64,000 bases of DNA, taken from positions 558,001-622,000 of the forward strand of contig NC_088942.1 in assembly GCF_033473495.1 (NCBI RefSeq). Reading direction: 5' to 3'. A program made the translations under genes and the position numbers. Positions 13,861-26,082 of the stretch are shown piece by piece (position 1 is the stretch's first letter; each line of letters opens with the position of its first letter). The notes beneath the pieces are model-generated. The model was not told where the DNA came from. It did no database searches and worked only from the letters and a program-made list of their open reading frames with translations. This DNA comes from Cercospora beticola. Taxonomy: Eukaryota > Ascomycota > Dothideomycetes > Mycosphaerellales > Mycosphaerellaceae.

Positions 13861-15216
13861 TTAGCTATCTCGCTTAGATACTATTCCCGAGCCTAGTAGG
13901 AGTATATTCCTACTATTAGACTTCTAGAGGCTATCGAATTATACTATATCGCTACTAGCTTAGTATAAGATTAGTACTAAATAGACTTACGAAGAGTATA
14001 TTCGAGTAAGTAAGCGGATTTAGAAGTAGTATACTATAGACAAATATATAATAGTCTAAGCTATACGAGACGTTAAGCCTTCGAGATTTAGTTAGATAGC
14101 CGAGATTATATATATAATATTATAATTATAATAGTCGATATACTAACCTATACTAAGATAGCTCGAGACTATTAAACGATTAGCTAGACTCGTAAAGAAG
14201 TATATACCGAGTAGGTAAAGTACGAGACGTTACGAGAAGTATATTTTAAATAAACTACGTTAATTATATATAATATAGATAAAGAAGAAGGTTATACTAT
14301 CTATTAACTAGCTAACGAGATTATAACTATCTATAACTCTTTCTATTTCTCTCGATTATATAACCTAGAAGCTACTATAGTACGTAAAGATAATTTAAGG
14401 AGTAGTATATATAGTACTTTAATATAGCTATTATATTATAGTCTCTTCGTTTCCTCTATAGTAATATACTAGTTATCTTATATAACGATATCGATATCTA
14501 TATATATAGTATATAATTATATAGGCGCCTTCCTAGAAGTAAATAGCTAGTCCTAGATCTAATATAGAGTATATATCGTATTAATTAGTAATATAGGTAA
14601 CGCGATATCGGCTTTATACTATAGATTAAGCCTCTATATAGGATCGCTAGCTCTAGAGCCGAAGTAATCTTTTACTTATATAGAAGCGATTATACTATAG
14701 CTTACGACGTTATTACTATACTAGTAGTACTCTCTATTATCGAATAGTATATAATAGAGTAAACGACTATATTTGTCGCTACTTTAGCTATCTATTATCT
14801 AGACGTAGTATATAGCCTAAAGTATATCTAAGGAAGAACTCTAGTTAGTTCTATAAATATATACCTCCTCCGATCTATTTTTGCCTAGTAGGTTATTCTA
14901 GAGTTTAGTAATATACCTATTTTCGTTCTATTAGAGTACTATAGTCTCGTTACTCTCTATATAGAGTCGGAGGCTATCTACTATCTAATATAGCTACCGT
15001 TATATATTAGAATAGAGATAGTTTATTAGAAGTACTATATTTTAGCTATCTAGAGATAAGAGATATATTATAGCCTTATTTTTAAAGCTAGAGTCTATTC
15101 GGAGAACTATTCGCGTTACTATATTATTCGTTATAGAGCCTACGGAGTATACTATTAGCGCGAGTATAGCCGATAGACGCGAGCTATAACTAGCTCTCCT
15201 CTACTATATTTATCTA
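13861..15216. other. RIP-degraded DNA, no assignable gene
   Basis: TpA-rich sequence without a sustained frame. A tract near 14300-14420 (LANEIITIYNSFYF-like) is weakly protein-like. Nothing else is supported. Confidence 0.35.
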
Positions 15217-15530
15217 TTCGACCTAGCTATATACTAAGGCTTAATATAATAGGTATACGAGTAGTAGTACTATCGTCTTTATATTCGTTAAAAGTATATA
15301 GTATCGTTCGCTATATATATCTCTAATTCTGCTCTTTATAGAAGTAGTACGAGACTAGCTATATATAGAAAAGTTAACTCTAAAGAAAGCGATATAGCTA
15401 TATAAGTACTAGTACGTATCTATATTATAAAACGACTTCGCTATATCTTCCTATTAAGTTTTATTATAGATTATTAGTACCTACCTTTATATTAGTACGA
15501 CTTATATCTACGAAGAAAGAGTACCGATTA
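15217..15530 (+). pseudogene. Short protein-coding relic, unidentified
   Basis: A + strand frame starting at the TTC at 15217 reads for about 100 codons with frequent Tyr, Arg, Leu and Lys and only RIP-type stops. The many Tyr codons could partly be former His or Cys. No family was recognised, so this is a coding-like tract rather than a firm gene. Confidence 0.25.
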
Positions 15531-18500
15531 GATACTACTATTTTTATATAGAGAAGTATCTTATAGACTAGCTCTATAGTCTTTATATTATATAGATAGA
15601 TAGAGAACTACGAGCTAAATAGTTTCGAGAGATAAGTAACGTATATATATATATATTCTAAGTATACTACGCCCGAATATCGAGTATCTTCTTATACTAA
15701 GCTAAATATACTAACTATTACTATTCTCTACTTAAAGTTAGGAGAGGTACTAGTCTACTAATCCGAATCTTTATCTATTCGCTTTCTTTTATATACCTAT
15801 AGAGAGTTCGATTACTTCTTATTACTCTAGTCTTCTAGCTACGTTGTTACCGATAATATACTTCGGAGTATTTTATCTATCTATTCTACTACTCGATTAC
15901 TTTACTATCGGAGTATACTAAACTACCTTAGAGCTTCTATAGTCTAGGCTTAGAACTAGTATAGTTAGTTAGAAATAGTAAGCCGAGTTTCTTTAAAGTT
16001 ATATTCTATAGAATAGCTAGTAATATAATTACGAATCTTACTTAAAGCTTTAAAGATATTACGCTCTATACTATTTTATACGACCTATAGATATAACGCC
16101 TAGATATAGCGTTCCTTCTCTATATAATAAGTAGATAGATAAGTATAGCTTTCGCGTAGCTATAAATATTATACTTCGAGTTATTAATAATTTAATAGCT
16201 TCGACTAGAATATATTAAGTATAGACTCTTAAGCCTACCTCTCTACTTCGCTATAGATTACTAGATAATATACGTTATAAAGTATCTAGAGATCGCTATA
16301 TAACGAAGTAAAGTAATAAGATAATAGGCTAGAGGATAGATAGAAAGTATTCGCGTTATTAGCGAAAGGTAGACTAGTAAGTAGAGTACTTATCTTAGTA
16401 CTAGTCGAGATACTACCTAGTATCGAAGTTATAGCTATACCTAGTAAGACCGATTTCTTAGAAGATATCTTTATTATAAGATTAATAGAAAGCTAGGAAC
16501 GAAGAGAGTTATAAGCCGAGAGTTATCTAGTAGACTATACGAAACTTATACTTTTTCTCTACCTTTTACTTAGTGCTTAACTATAAGCTAGGTTCTCTCT
16601 AGGCACGCGCGATAGCTTATAGGCGATACGGACTCTCTAACTCTTCTAAAAGATATAGCTATATAGTACGATTTACCGCTCGGTCTAGTAGCTACTAGTA
16701 AGCTAGCGCCTATTAGTAGGTTAGGCGAAGTATAGTTACTACGTACTCGAAACTTAATAAAAGAAGTAGCGAGTTTATAATATACTACGCTAGACTTACG
16801 CGTCCTAAAATATACTTAGATTACCTCTTATAGGAAGTATTATACTTAATAACGTCCGCTATAATAGAAAATTATATTACTACTTAGTAATATAGTAGAC
16901 TTATAGAGTATCGATTAAAGTTCGGAGTAGTAAGATAACTAGAACTAAGAGTATCTCGCTTTTATATAGACTAATCGAGGATTATAGCTAATATAGTAGA
17001 TAGAGTATAAGTATAACAAAGAGGTCGTAGAAAAAGTTCTAAATAACGAGAGTTATTGCTATACGAGTAGTAGGGAAATCGAGCTACTCTAAGATCGGCT
17101 TTTATAGTATATATAGCTCTATAAAACGAAGAGCTTTTAGGTCTAATAGTTTATAGGATCGAGAGAGAGCTTAAAAGCCTTACTAAAACTATCTCTAACC
17201 TCTCTTAGTATATTTATAGGCGCTAGGTAATAGGAATACGTCTAATAGTAGTTATAGCTAGTTATAGCTAGTTTATAAGCGTAGAGGTAGATTAATAAAC
17301 TCTAGAGGAGTAGTCGAAGAAAGTCTCTACTTATATAAATACTCTATAGATATATAGACTAGGAACGTCTATAATAGTAACTCTATTTACTATATATATT
17401 ATAAGTAGCGATTAAGCCTCGAAACGTTAAGTATAAGACGTCGATAATATAATAGTAGCCTAGGTATAGATAGGATATTATCTATAGAGATCGCGTATAG
17501 AATATATAAGCGTTTAGTAAAGTAGCTACTATAAAGAGTAGTATATAATATTCTATATCGAAATTCTTAGCTTATTATTTACTCGCTCCTATACTTATAT
17601 ATAATATATCTATCGCTCTATTCTTATCTAATATAGAGGTAAAATTATTATACTAGGAGTCGACTTAAGAGGTCGCGTATAAGTACTCTAATATAGGCTA
17701 TACCTAAGAGATCTTAGTAATTATTAGTAATAGGTATTCGAATATAGGCGAGGTAATATACCTATATCTAGATAAGAGACTCCGAGTAGCTACGAATATT
17801 AGAGGTACCTCTACGACCTAGATCGGTCGGAATACTACTCTATAGGACTCGAAGTAGCTATCTCGAAAAACTAGAGCGTCTACTAGAGTATAAGTAAGAG
17901 CGTACCTAGTAGAATAATAGAAGAACGTTCTCCGCCTATATTCTTCCTTATAGTACTACTTATAAAGCTAGATATAGCTCTCGAATATATAGAGTAGATC
18001 TAACTCTTCGTCTATAGAAGGCCTATAGGTTAATAATACTAGGTTAAGAAGGAAGTAAACTCGTAGTATAGATTAAAGTAGCTACGTTTATAGAGTAGTA
18101 AAATTAGATTATCGAATATCTCCTAACTACTTCGATTATACTACGAATAATCTCTAGAGACTTCGAGCGCCTATATATTTATTATATAGGCGCGGGCTCG
18201 CGTACCTTCTCTACTATACTTACTACCTAGATTACTTATCTCGTATATAATAGAAAGAGATAATTAGACTTCTCTAGAAGATACGTATCTATTATTCTTT
18301 ACGTCTAAGAACGTCTACTAGGATATAATCGTAGAGATCTTACGCTATATCTATAGATCGCGCTATAAAGTAGAAACTACCTATACTCGCTACTTTTATC
18401 TAGTAGCTTATAGTTAACTTTTCGACTTATAAGAACAATACTAGAATCTACTTACTATATCTATATAGATTCGAGGTTAGTAGCTCGGGCCTACTATCTA

Positions 18501-20019
18501 TAACCTCTAATTTAGTAAGCCTATACTAGAAATTATTCTCTAGATATAATAGTAGTAGTTACTAATATATCTTATACTAATAGTCTATAGTACTAACCTA
18601 TAGAGTCTCTATATAATATCCTAAGTATAAGACTATAAGTCTCGCGCCTTATATTAATTAAAGAGTTATTCGAAGAGTATAAAGTTCTCGTAGTATATAG
18701 AAGCTAGAATAAGAGAAGGTCGCTACGCTTCTATATATTAAAGCCTTAAGGTATATAGATCTATATAGCTAGATAGGATAGAGTATAGATATAGTAGAGT
18801 CTTATAAGAGTAGTCGATAGTATAGTATAGATAGCGAGAGGCATTTTAGATATACCTCGTAATATATTAGTAGTTATAGTACTCTCGAGGTTAAGCTAAG
18901 ACGCTATACGTTTTCGGTACGAGATCTATATAGCGCTTAATCTACGCTACTTTATATCCTAAGTACTATACTATTTCTAGTAGTAAGCGGCTCCTACTAT
19001 ATATTTATACTCGCGTAGTATTACGCTAGTAGTCGCGCGTTAGAGTTCGTAATAAGTACTAAGTTATTACTTTTTACTCTACTTACTCTCTATCTAGATT
19101 AGTTAATCCTAGTCCTCTATCTACTATATCTACTATCTAGTTATAAGGAGTAGTAAGGACCGCGCTATTTCGTATAGTTATACGTATCGTACTCCTTATA
19201 CTAAGAATCTATATAATATAGTAACGCTCCGAGTACGAAATAATAGAGAGGATTCCTATTACGTATAGGATACTATATAATTCCTATTACTAACTACTAA
19301 GTCTATAACTTATATAGATATAATCTATTACTCGAAGTATTTCTATACTACTAACCTATATTAGAATAGATACTAGACGCTTTAAGGTCTACGTATTTAC
19401 GATTTCTTTCGGTCTATCTACTATTCTATATAATAATATACTCGTACTATAAAAGACCTACTATTAGTATCCTTAAGTCGGTCGTTATATTCCTTATACT
19501 CTATAACTAGACCTTAGTTCTATAATATTCTATCTATATATATACTATATAAGAGCTAAGTAGTAGAACTAATATATAGAAGGAGGATAGCGCGCTTCGC
19601 TTAATAGTAGCGCCTATTTATAATAAAGTAGATAGAAGTAGTATAGGTTATAGAGTTAAGGTATTAATATTCGGTATACTAGTAGTACCTATTAATACTT
19701 ATCTAGAGAGAGTAGTATCTATTCTCGATACTACTATAGTAGATCTAGAACGTATATACTAGATAGTATTAAAGCTAATATTAGACTTAGCTCTACTATC
19801 GTTCTATACTATATTAAGATAGAATTTACTTTTGCTTCGCTACGAATAGAATCTAGTCGATAGGTACGCGCTATTATAAGCTATATCTATATAACGAAAT
19901 ATATATATATTACTATCGATAACCTAGTATATAGCCGCTCGATACTTCTAGCTAGATACTAAGATAAAATCGAGGATCTATAAAGATAAATTCGTAGAAC
20001 TAAGTAAGTATAGCTTTAC
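15531..20019. other. RIP-degraded DNA, no assignable gene
   Basis: About 4.5 kb of strongly RIP-affected sequence. CpG is retained and stops are frequent in all six frames. I found no LTR pair, inverted termini, reverse transcriptase or integrase motif, and no frame good enough to report. Confidence 0.35.
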
Positions 20020-20430
20020 GTTAGTATAAGCGACCTAAAATTCGAGAGTTATACTTTATAGTATATATAGAGTCTTAGGATAGAACGTTAGATTCTAGCT
20101 ACTTACTTCTACGAGTTATATCGGACTCGCTACTATTAGAGAAGTAGTCGATATATCGACGTAGAGTAAAGTAATTCGAGCCGAGGTTATAAGTATTACT
20201 ATCGAGGTAACGTCTGCTATATCTAAGCTAGTTAGAGCTAGGATCGTAGACGATTATCCGTCGAACTAGAGCTCTACTCTAATAGAGCTAATTTCGAGAT
20301 CGATATTAGTAGCTAAGGCTATAAGAATTATAATAGATAGAGTAACTATACGTAAGAGGTAATATATTATATCTTCTTCGAAAGATAAGTAGATATAGCG
20401 AACGACGAGAGTATAGAAGTATCTAGCTAT
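20020..20430 (+). pseudogene. C-terminal protein relic, unidentified
   Basis: A + strand frame of about 135 codons reads as a mixed helical, basic-ended protein: runs such as TIREVVDM, EVTSAISKLVRARIVDDYPSN and ISRSILVAKAIRIMMDR, then a Lys/Arg/Ser-rich tail. The basic helical end could be the C-terminus of a transposase of the pogo/CENP-B type, but no catalytic region was found upstream, so that is only a guess. Confidence 0.3.
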
Positions 20431-22910
20431 CTAATATAGATATATATAGTAGTAAATATAGAAAAGTCGAGAGCTATAATACTATATAATATCTACTTAT
20501 CTCTATACTTCTAGAGGTTCTCTATTTACTTCTCTAAGCTAGGAGTCTCGCTCTTTACTATCTTATCTTAACTTCTATACTTCTATTCCGACCTCTTCTT
20601 AAATATAGACTTAGCGATTCTATTCGATAGTTATTATAAACGATTATAGCTATACTCTTAGATATCGATAACGGCGTTCTCTAATCTACTAGACGTTAAT
20701 ATATCGGTCCCGATATACGCTACTTTACGTATATATATCTTAAGTCTCGCGCTCCTATACTATAGTAGAGTTATAGTAGCTATTCTAATTATAGACTAGT
20801 AGGACTAATATAACGAACGCTAGAGAACGAACTTTCGATATCTATAGTACTTTATAATATTAGTAGCGACTATAACGACGATACTATACTATATAATAAC
20901 TACCTTAATATCTAGTACTACTTTATATTCTTCCGCTAGTAGAGCTATAGTAGCTTTAGGCCTATTACTTAGAAACGACTTTACTATATTACGCTTCGTA
21001 TCCTATACGTCTCTTACGACCTAGAATTAACGGCTCGGTTTCTATAATAGATCGCTCGAGTCGGAAGTACTTAATAGTATAAACTACTACTACGCTTAGT
21101 ATACTACTTATCTAGTAATATAGAATAGTACTCTCGCCTATTTCGCCTAAAGCTAGGTAGTAATATATATCTAGAGTTATAGTATAGGTCCGTATAGAGA
21201 GAATATAGCTACTAGTTTCGTAAATACTACTCTTATAGTTAATACCTAGACTAGTAAAGAGGTCGAATATAACTATAAGAAGAGAGGCTTCTCTATAGAT
21301 ACTAGGTACTTCTTATAGCTAGTATAGTAGAATACTACTAAAATTAGTTACGCTATTATAGAATATTAGTCTCTTATCGCGACCGGCGCCTATAGAGCGT
21401 ACTTAGTCTATAAATATAATCCGGTAGGAAATATACTTAGAGTATTCGAAACGAAAGTAAAAGCGCCCGCTTATTAGCTATATTCTATACTATATTATAA
21501 TTAGTACTCTTACTTACGATAACTATAAGGACTAATTCTATATATCTAGTATATCTATGTCTCTCTATAAGTATATAATTAGTCTTATAGAATTATATAG
21601 TAGTACTATATAAAAGAGAGGACTCTATCGGATATTATTTACTTAGAAGGAGCTTTATAGCGATAATATAGAGGAGCGTTTAGGAGAAGAGTCGGTTAGT
21701 AGGTAGTAAAAGTTAGGCTAAAGTAAGGCGGTCTAGTTCTTAAATAAATTCTCGATCTACGCTATTCTCTAGAGGTTCTAGTCGAGTACTACTACCTCGA
21801 TACTATAACTATAACTCTAAGGTTAAAACCGGAGTTATAATATATAGTTAGAAATGTCTCCGAGTATAAAAAGCTACTATAGTCTACGACCCGAGCTGCG
21901 TAGACTAATATATACGATAGTTTCTAGATATATATACTTTCTATTATATAGATAGTTAATTCGCTATATCTACTCTACTTCGTATATATATAATAGTAAC
22001 TAGAATAGTTCTAGTATCCTATAGTATACTAATAATACTTTCGGCGGAGAATATCGAGCTCTAGATATATAGGAAAACGATTATAGTAGGTCTTTTATAC
22101 TTAAAAGTATAGCTTAACGAACTTACTTTATTTTAGTACTTTTACTAATCTCTATATTTTATATCTCTATTAAATCTATAAAGATCTAAAAAGGCTATAT
22201 ATACTCTCTCTAGGCGTAAGTAGTTATATTAGACGTTTCCTCGAAATAGTAGCTAACCTATCTCTAGTAGGCTCTAAAACCTTACTTACCGAGACGTTAT
22301 ACTATTAAGCTAGTTCGATTATAAAGGAATTAACCTATTATCGGACTACTTTATATATAACTACTCTTAAGGATTAGTAGAGCGTTACTAGGAAGAGGTA
22401 AGTAATAATATATATTCGACTCGGCGTTATTCTAACCTATATAGGTTTACTTATAGTCTCTAAACGAATATTTCTTAAACGACTATAATAGTACCGGCCT
22501 ATAATATAACTCTAACGCGCCGGTAAGTCTAGCCTATTACGACTTATAAGCTAGAGCTAACGTAGCCTAAAAGTATAGTTAAGATAGTAGAGAGTATATA
22601 CGAGATATCGTAAGCTATAGAGTACTAGCTAACTATAAGTAAGAGCCGCTCTATATAGTAGAGAACGAGATCGTATAGTTAACGAGTAATATAGAGTAGA
22701 GTCCTTATTATTATACTATCGATATACTTTCTAGTTTATAGTTACTTAAAGGAATATTTTAATAAGCTTTATAACTTCGGTCGGACGCTCTAAACTAACT
22801 ATCTTTTTATATCGGTACCTCTATACTTACGTTTTCTTTCTATATATCTATCGCTTCTACGATATTATAAAAGAGCCTAGATTATAGTAGGTATAATAAA
22901 TATCTTACTA
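20431..22910. other. RIP-degraded DNA, no assignable gene
   Basis: About 2.5 kb without a sustained protein-like frame on either strand. Composition matches the flanks. Confidence 0.35.
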
Positions 22911-23390
22911 GAGAACTCTTTTATATTAACTATTTATAGATTAAGAGATCGCGACTCTTACTTATACTTATATAGTAAAAGGTAGCGCTAGTATACTAAC
23001 GTAGTAATAGCGGCTATTCTATAGTATCTACTATATATTACTTTCTACGACTTCGAGGAAGGTAGTTATCTAGAGCTATCTATAGATACGCGATAATAGG
23101 TATAAGGTACTATTACGACTATACGCTATACTCTATACTACTAGCCTCTATTACTACTAGGCTCTCTACCTATATAGCTAAACTCTCTAAAGGAGAGATT
23201 CTAACTACTAGCGTAATATCTTAGCTAAGTACTCTTAGAGATAGAAGCTTATATAAGAGAGCGTACTCTTCTATATATTAGGAATACTTAGTCTTTTTTT
23301 AAAATATTATAATATTCTTATATAGCTCTAGTCGAAGTATATTAGTTATCTATAGTAGACTCGGGCCGGATATAGCGGTTAATTACGTGC
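22911..23390 (+). pseudogene. Protein-coding relic, unidentified, upstream of patatin relic
   Basis: A + strand frame (phase 0 modulo 3) of about 160 codons reads convincingly as protein: runs include AAILQYLLYITFYDFEEGSY, LELSMDTR and LNSLKERFQLLAQYLSQVLL. Only RIP-type stops interrupt it. It lies about 1.1 kb upstream of the patatin-like relic on the same strand, but in another frame. It could be an earlier exon of that gene or a separate gene. No domain was recognised. Confidence 0.4.
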
Positions 23391-24481
23391 CTTAATGCCC
23401 TATATATATAGTACCTAGGCGTTAGGTTATTCGTAGAGTATAAGGAAAAGAAAGTAGCGCTATAATAGTTTTTCTCTAGTAATAATACTTCTAAATAGAT
23501 AGAAATACTAGCTAGTATCTATATTAATATAAATATAATCTCTACTCGGTATCTACTTCTATTTATCGACGTTAATCCTTTCGTAGAATTACTATCTCGA
23601 TATATACTAGCTACCTACTACGAGATTAAGACGAAACGAATCGAGTAGATAAACTCTTCCGACTTTCTATATATAAGTATCTAGAACCTTCTTCTTACTA
23701 GGTTAGTATTACTACTTATAGACGTAGTAGTAATCTTTATAGATAATATAGGTAGGCTACCGAGTATAGTAGACCTTCTCTAGATATAATATAATTATAG
23801 TTCGGCGTCGACGCTCCTTCTATAGGTACGTTCTTAACTAGTCGTTATTAGTACTAGGTCGAATATAGTAACGAATTAGCTAGAATATAAAAGCTTAAGA
23901 GCTATAGTAATAGCGCCTAAATTTTAAGCTATATTCTTATTAATATATATCGAGTATATAGCTTATATAGGATCGAATCGCGCGACGTATATACTAATAC
24001 GCTAGATAATAAGAGACTAACTCGCGTATACTCGAGTAGTAAAGTAGGTATATATATATCTATTCTTAGTATAATATTTTACCTAGCTATTCTCTTATAC
24101 TCTAGAGTATTTCTATCGATCTATCCGGGAACTATTCGATATATTCGTATACTTCTACGAGTATAGATACTACTCTTCGGACTTTCTATAATACGTCTAT
24201 ATATTTATAGATATAGCTATAGAGCGATAGCTCTATTTCGATACTCTTATATCTATACTAGTATTATTAATTCTAATAGAAGTATATCTACTAGATATAT
24301 ACTATAAGTCGTCCTCGTTCTAAATTATACTAATTACTAGCTAATTCGACTAGGATTCGCTCCTAGCTATATATTCGAGTATATATATAGAGACGAGTTA
24401 TATTATCTATTTAGGAACGTCTATCTAGGTAATAGTAAGAGCGTCGCTACTTTTAGGTTTTATATAGTCGGTCTCGTATAA
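23391..24481. other. RIP-degraded DNA between two coding relics
   Basis: About 1.1 kb that may hold introns or N-terminal exons of the patatin-like relic. No frame could be followed with confidence. Confidence 0.3.
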
Positions 24482-26060
24482 GTATATCTCCTATATTACT
24501 TTATAATTATATAGTAGAGAGGCTAGTAAGTAATAGACCTCTATACGAAGAACCTAATATTAACTTCGAGCTAAGTCTAGTAGAGTCGTTTCGTATCTAA
24601 CTATATATACTTTTATTACTTCGCGTACGCTTCTAAGTATATACTAGATTATAGGTATACTATATATAACGTATATATACTAAAGTAGAGTAAGGTAATA
24701 CTCGAATAGAAGTATAGGTACTAATTATAGAGATATAGTTTATACTTTAAGCCTACGACTCTTATAGTATTTCTAAAACTACCTACGGTAGAAGTCTATA
24801 TAATTAGTATCGATAGAAGTAGTATTCGAGGTATTATACTTCTAGAGTTTCTACGATTCCTCTAAAACTCGTTTAGAAGTAACTATACTATCTAAGAGTT
24901 CTTCGATCTTACTTATAGAATAAGTATAAGTATATTTCCTATACTACTTATACGTATAACGCTTACTTATAGCTAGATAGACTAATTACTCTCGGCCTAT
25001 TTATAAAGTATTAGCTACTAGTATAATATAAAGATACCTTTAGCTAGCTAATAGGCGAAATCTTTAGTACGGCCTTATAAGGTTTATAGTCCGCTCTAGC
25101 TAGTCTCCTATATATTCGCTTATTACTAAACGACGCGCTATATAAGAAAGTAGTCCTCGACTCGGCTCTATAAGATAGCTTCGGACGCTATATATATATA
25201 TTCGACTACTCTTATAATATAGTATCTCGATATAAATTTATAGTTATAGCTACGAATATTACTAAAGCTTCGCTCTTTATCTTTACTAATTATAATAGAT
25301 AGGCGGATCGTAACTCTTAGTATAGTACGATTAGTATAGTAGAGAATACTTCGCTTCTACTCTATACTAACTATAGTAGGCTATTAATATCTACGGCCCG
25401 ATAATATAGAGTAAGAGCTCCTACTATAGGAAGTATAAGTCTTATAATATATAGCGAGAACCTCTACTAACTTTATATAGAGAGCGAGTAATATTAGTAG
25501 TACCTATATAAGTACGAATATATTATAGCTAGTAGCGACTTTACTAAACTCTCGAGTAGGTTCTTCTATACTATAAAAGTTCCTAACGTAGGAACTTTCT
25601 AAGATAGTAGCCTATAGCTTAATAATCTAGTTAATATAGAACTTATAGAAGTCCGATAAGTCTAGTCTATATCGATAAAGGTAGACGTTATACTATCGCT
25701 CGGTATAGGTACTATATAAGAGGCAACGCTAATTCCTATACTACTATTATAGAGCTACTTTAAGAACTCCTTTATACTCTAAATCTATTAGTCGTTTATA
25801 TCTAGTATAGATAGAGAGGTCGTATAGCGCTAGCTTAGTAATTACCTAAGTACTAATATAAAGATAGGATATTTTCGCTTTAATAGATAGATAGATAATT
25901 CTTATACGCCGGTCTACCTCTTTTAACTAGAGTAAGTAGTACGCTCTATAGATATCGGTCGAGAGAAAAGCCTTCGAAAAACCCTCGTATATCTCTTTAT
26001 TTATAGTCTATATAGCCGCTTCCTTTACTTCTATTCTCCTTCGAATAATACTAGGTATCT
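24482..26060 (+). pseudogene. Patatin-like phospholipase relic
   Basis: Patatin-like phospholipases cleave acyl chains from lipids with a Ser-Asp dyad. Here the glycine-rich oxyanion segment is read at 24806-24832 as SIDRSSIRG, for an expected SIDG(S/G)GIRG. The nucleophile elbow follows FFDLTYG, with the Ser codon at 24923-24925. A 47-nt intron-like stretch (24930-24976, starting GT and ending AG) separates it from the following GLI-like residues and explains the shift from phase 2 to phase 1. Downstream, about 25240-25300 resembles the AVTAT...IFSNYN segment of fungal members. VGTFQDSS at about 25590-25615 keeps the dyad Asp of DGG, followed by NNLV (NNPV), then LSLGMGT (SLGTGT) and SFMSSMD. 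The stretch 25300-25500 does not fit one frame. Fungal proteins of this type often belong to NLR-like regulators, but no NB domain was seen. LINE-1 adjoins its 3' end. Confidence 0.6.
24930..24976 (+). other. Probable fossil intron in the patatin elbow
   Basis: Removing 47 nt that start GTATAT and end GCTAG joins the Gly-Thr-Ser part of the nucleophile elbow to the Gly-Leu-Ile part and reconciles the reading frame on both sides. The length is typical of ascomycete introns. Splice sites were chosen by frame logic, so the exact ends are inferred. An alternative GT at 24924 is possible. Confidence 0.4.
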
Positions 26061-26075
26061 AGTAAGTCCTTCTCT

Positions 26076-26082
26076 TACTAGA
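26076..26082. repeat. Candidate target-site duplication of LINE-1 (left)
   Basis: TACTAGA occurs here and again at 43835-43841, just outside the inferred two ends of LINE-1. Seven bases in low-complexity DNA can match by chance, so this is tentative. Confidence 0.3.

Noticed and set aside
15640..15660. TA-dinucleotide runs as microsatellites
   Set aside because: TATA runs occur throughout as a by-product of RIP and are too short and common to be specific features.
22911..23390. Calling this tract an exon of the patatin relic
   Set aside because: It is on the same strand but in another frame and 1.1 kb away, with no recognisable link.
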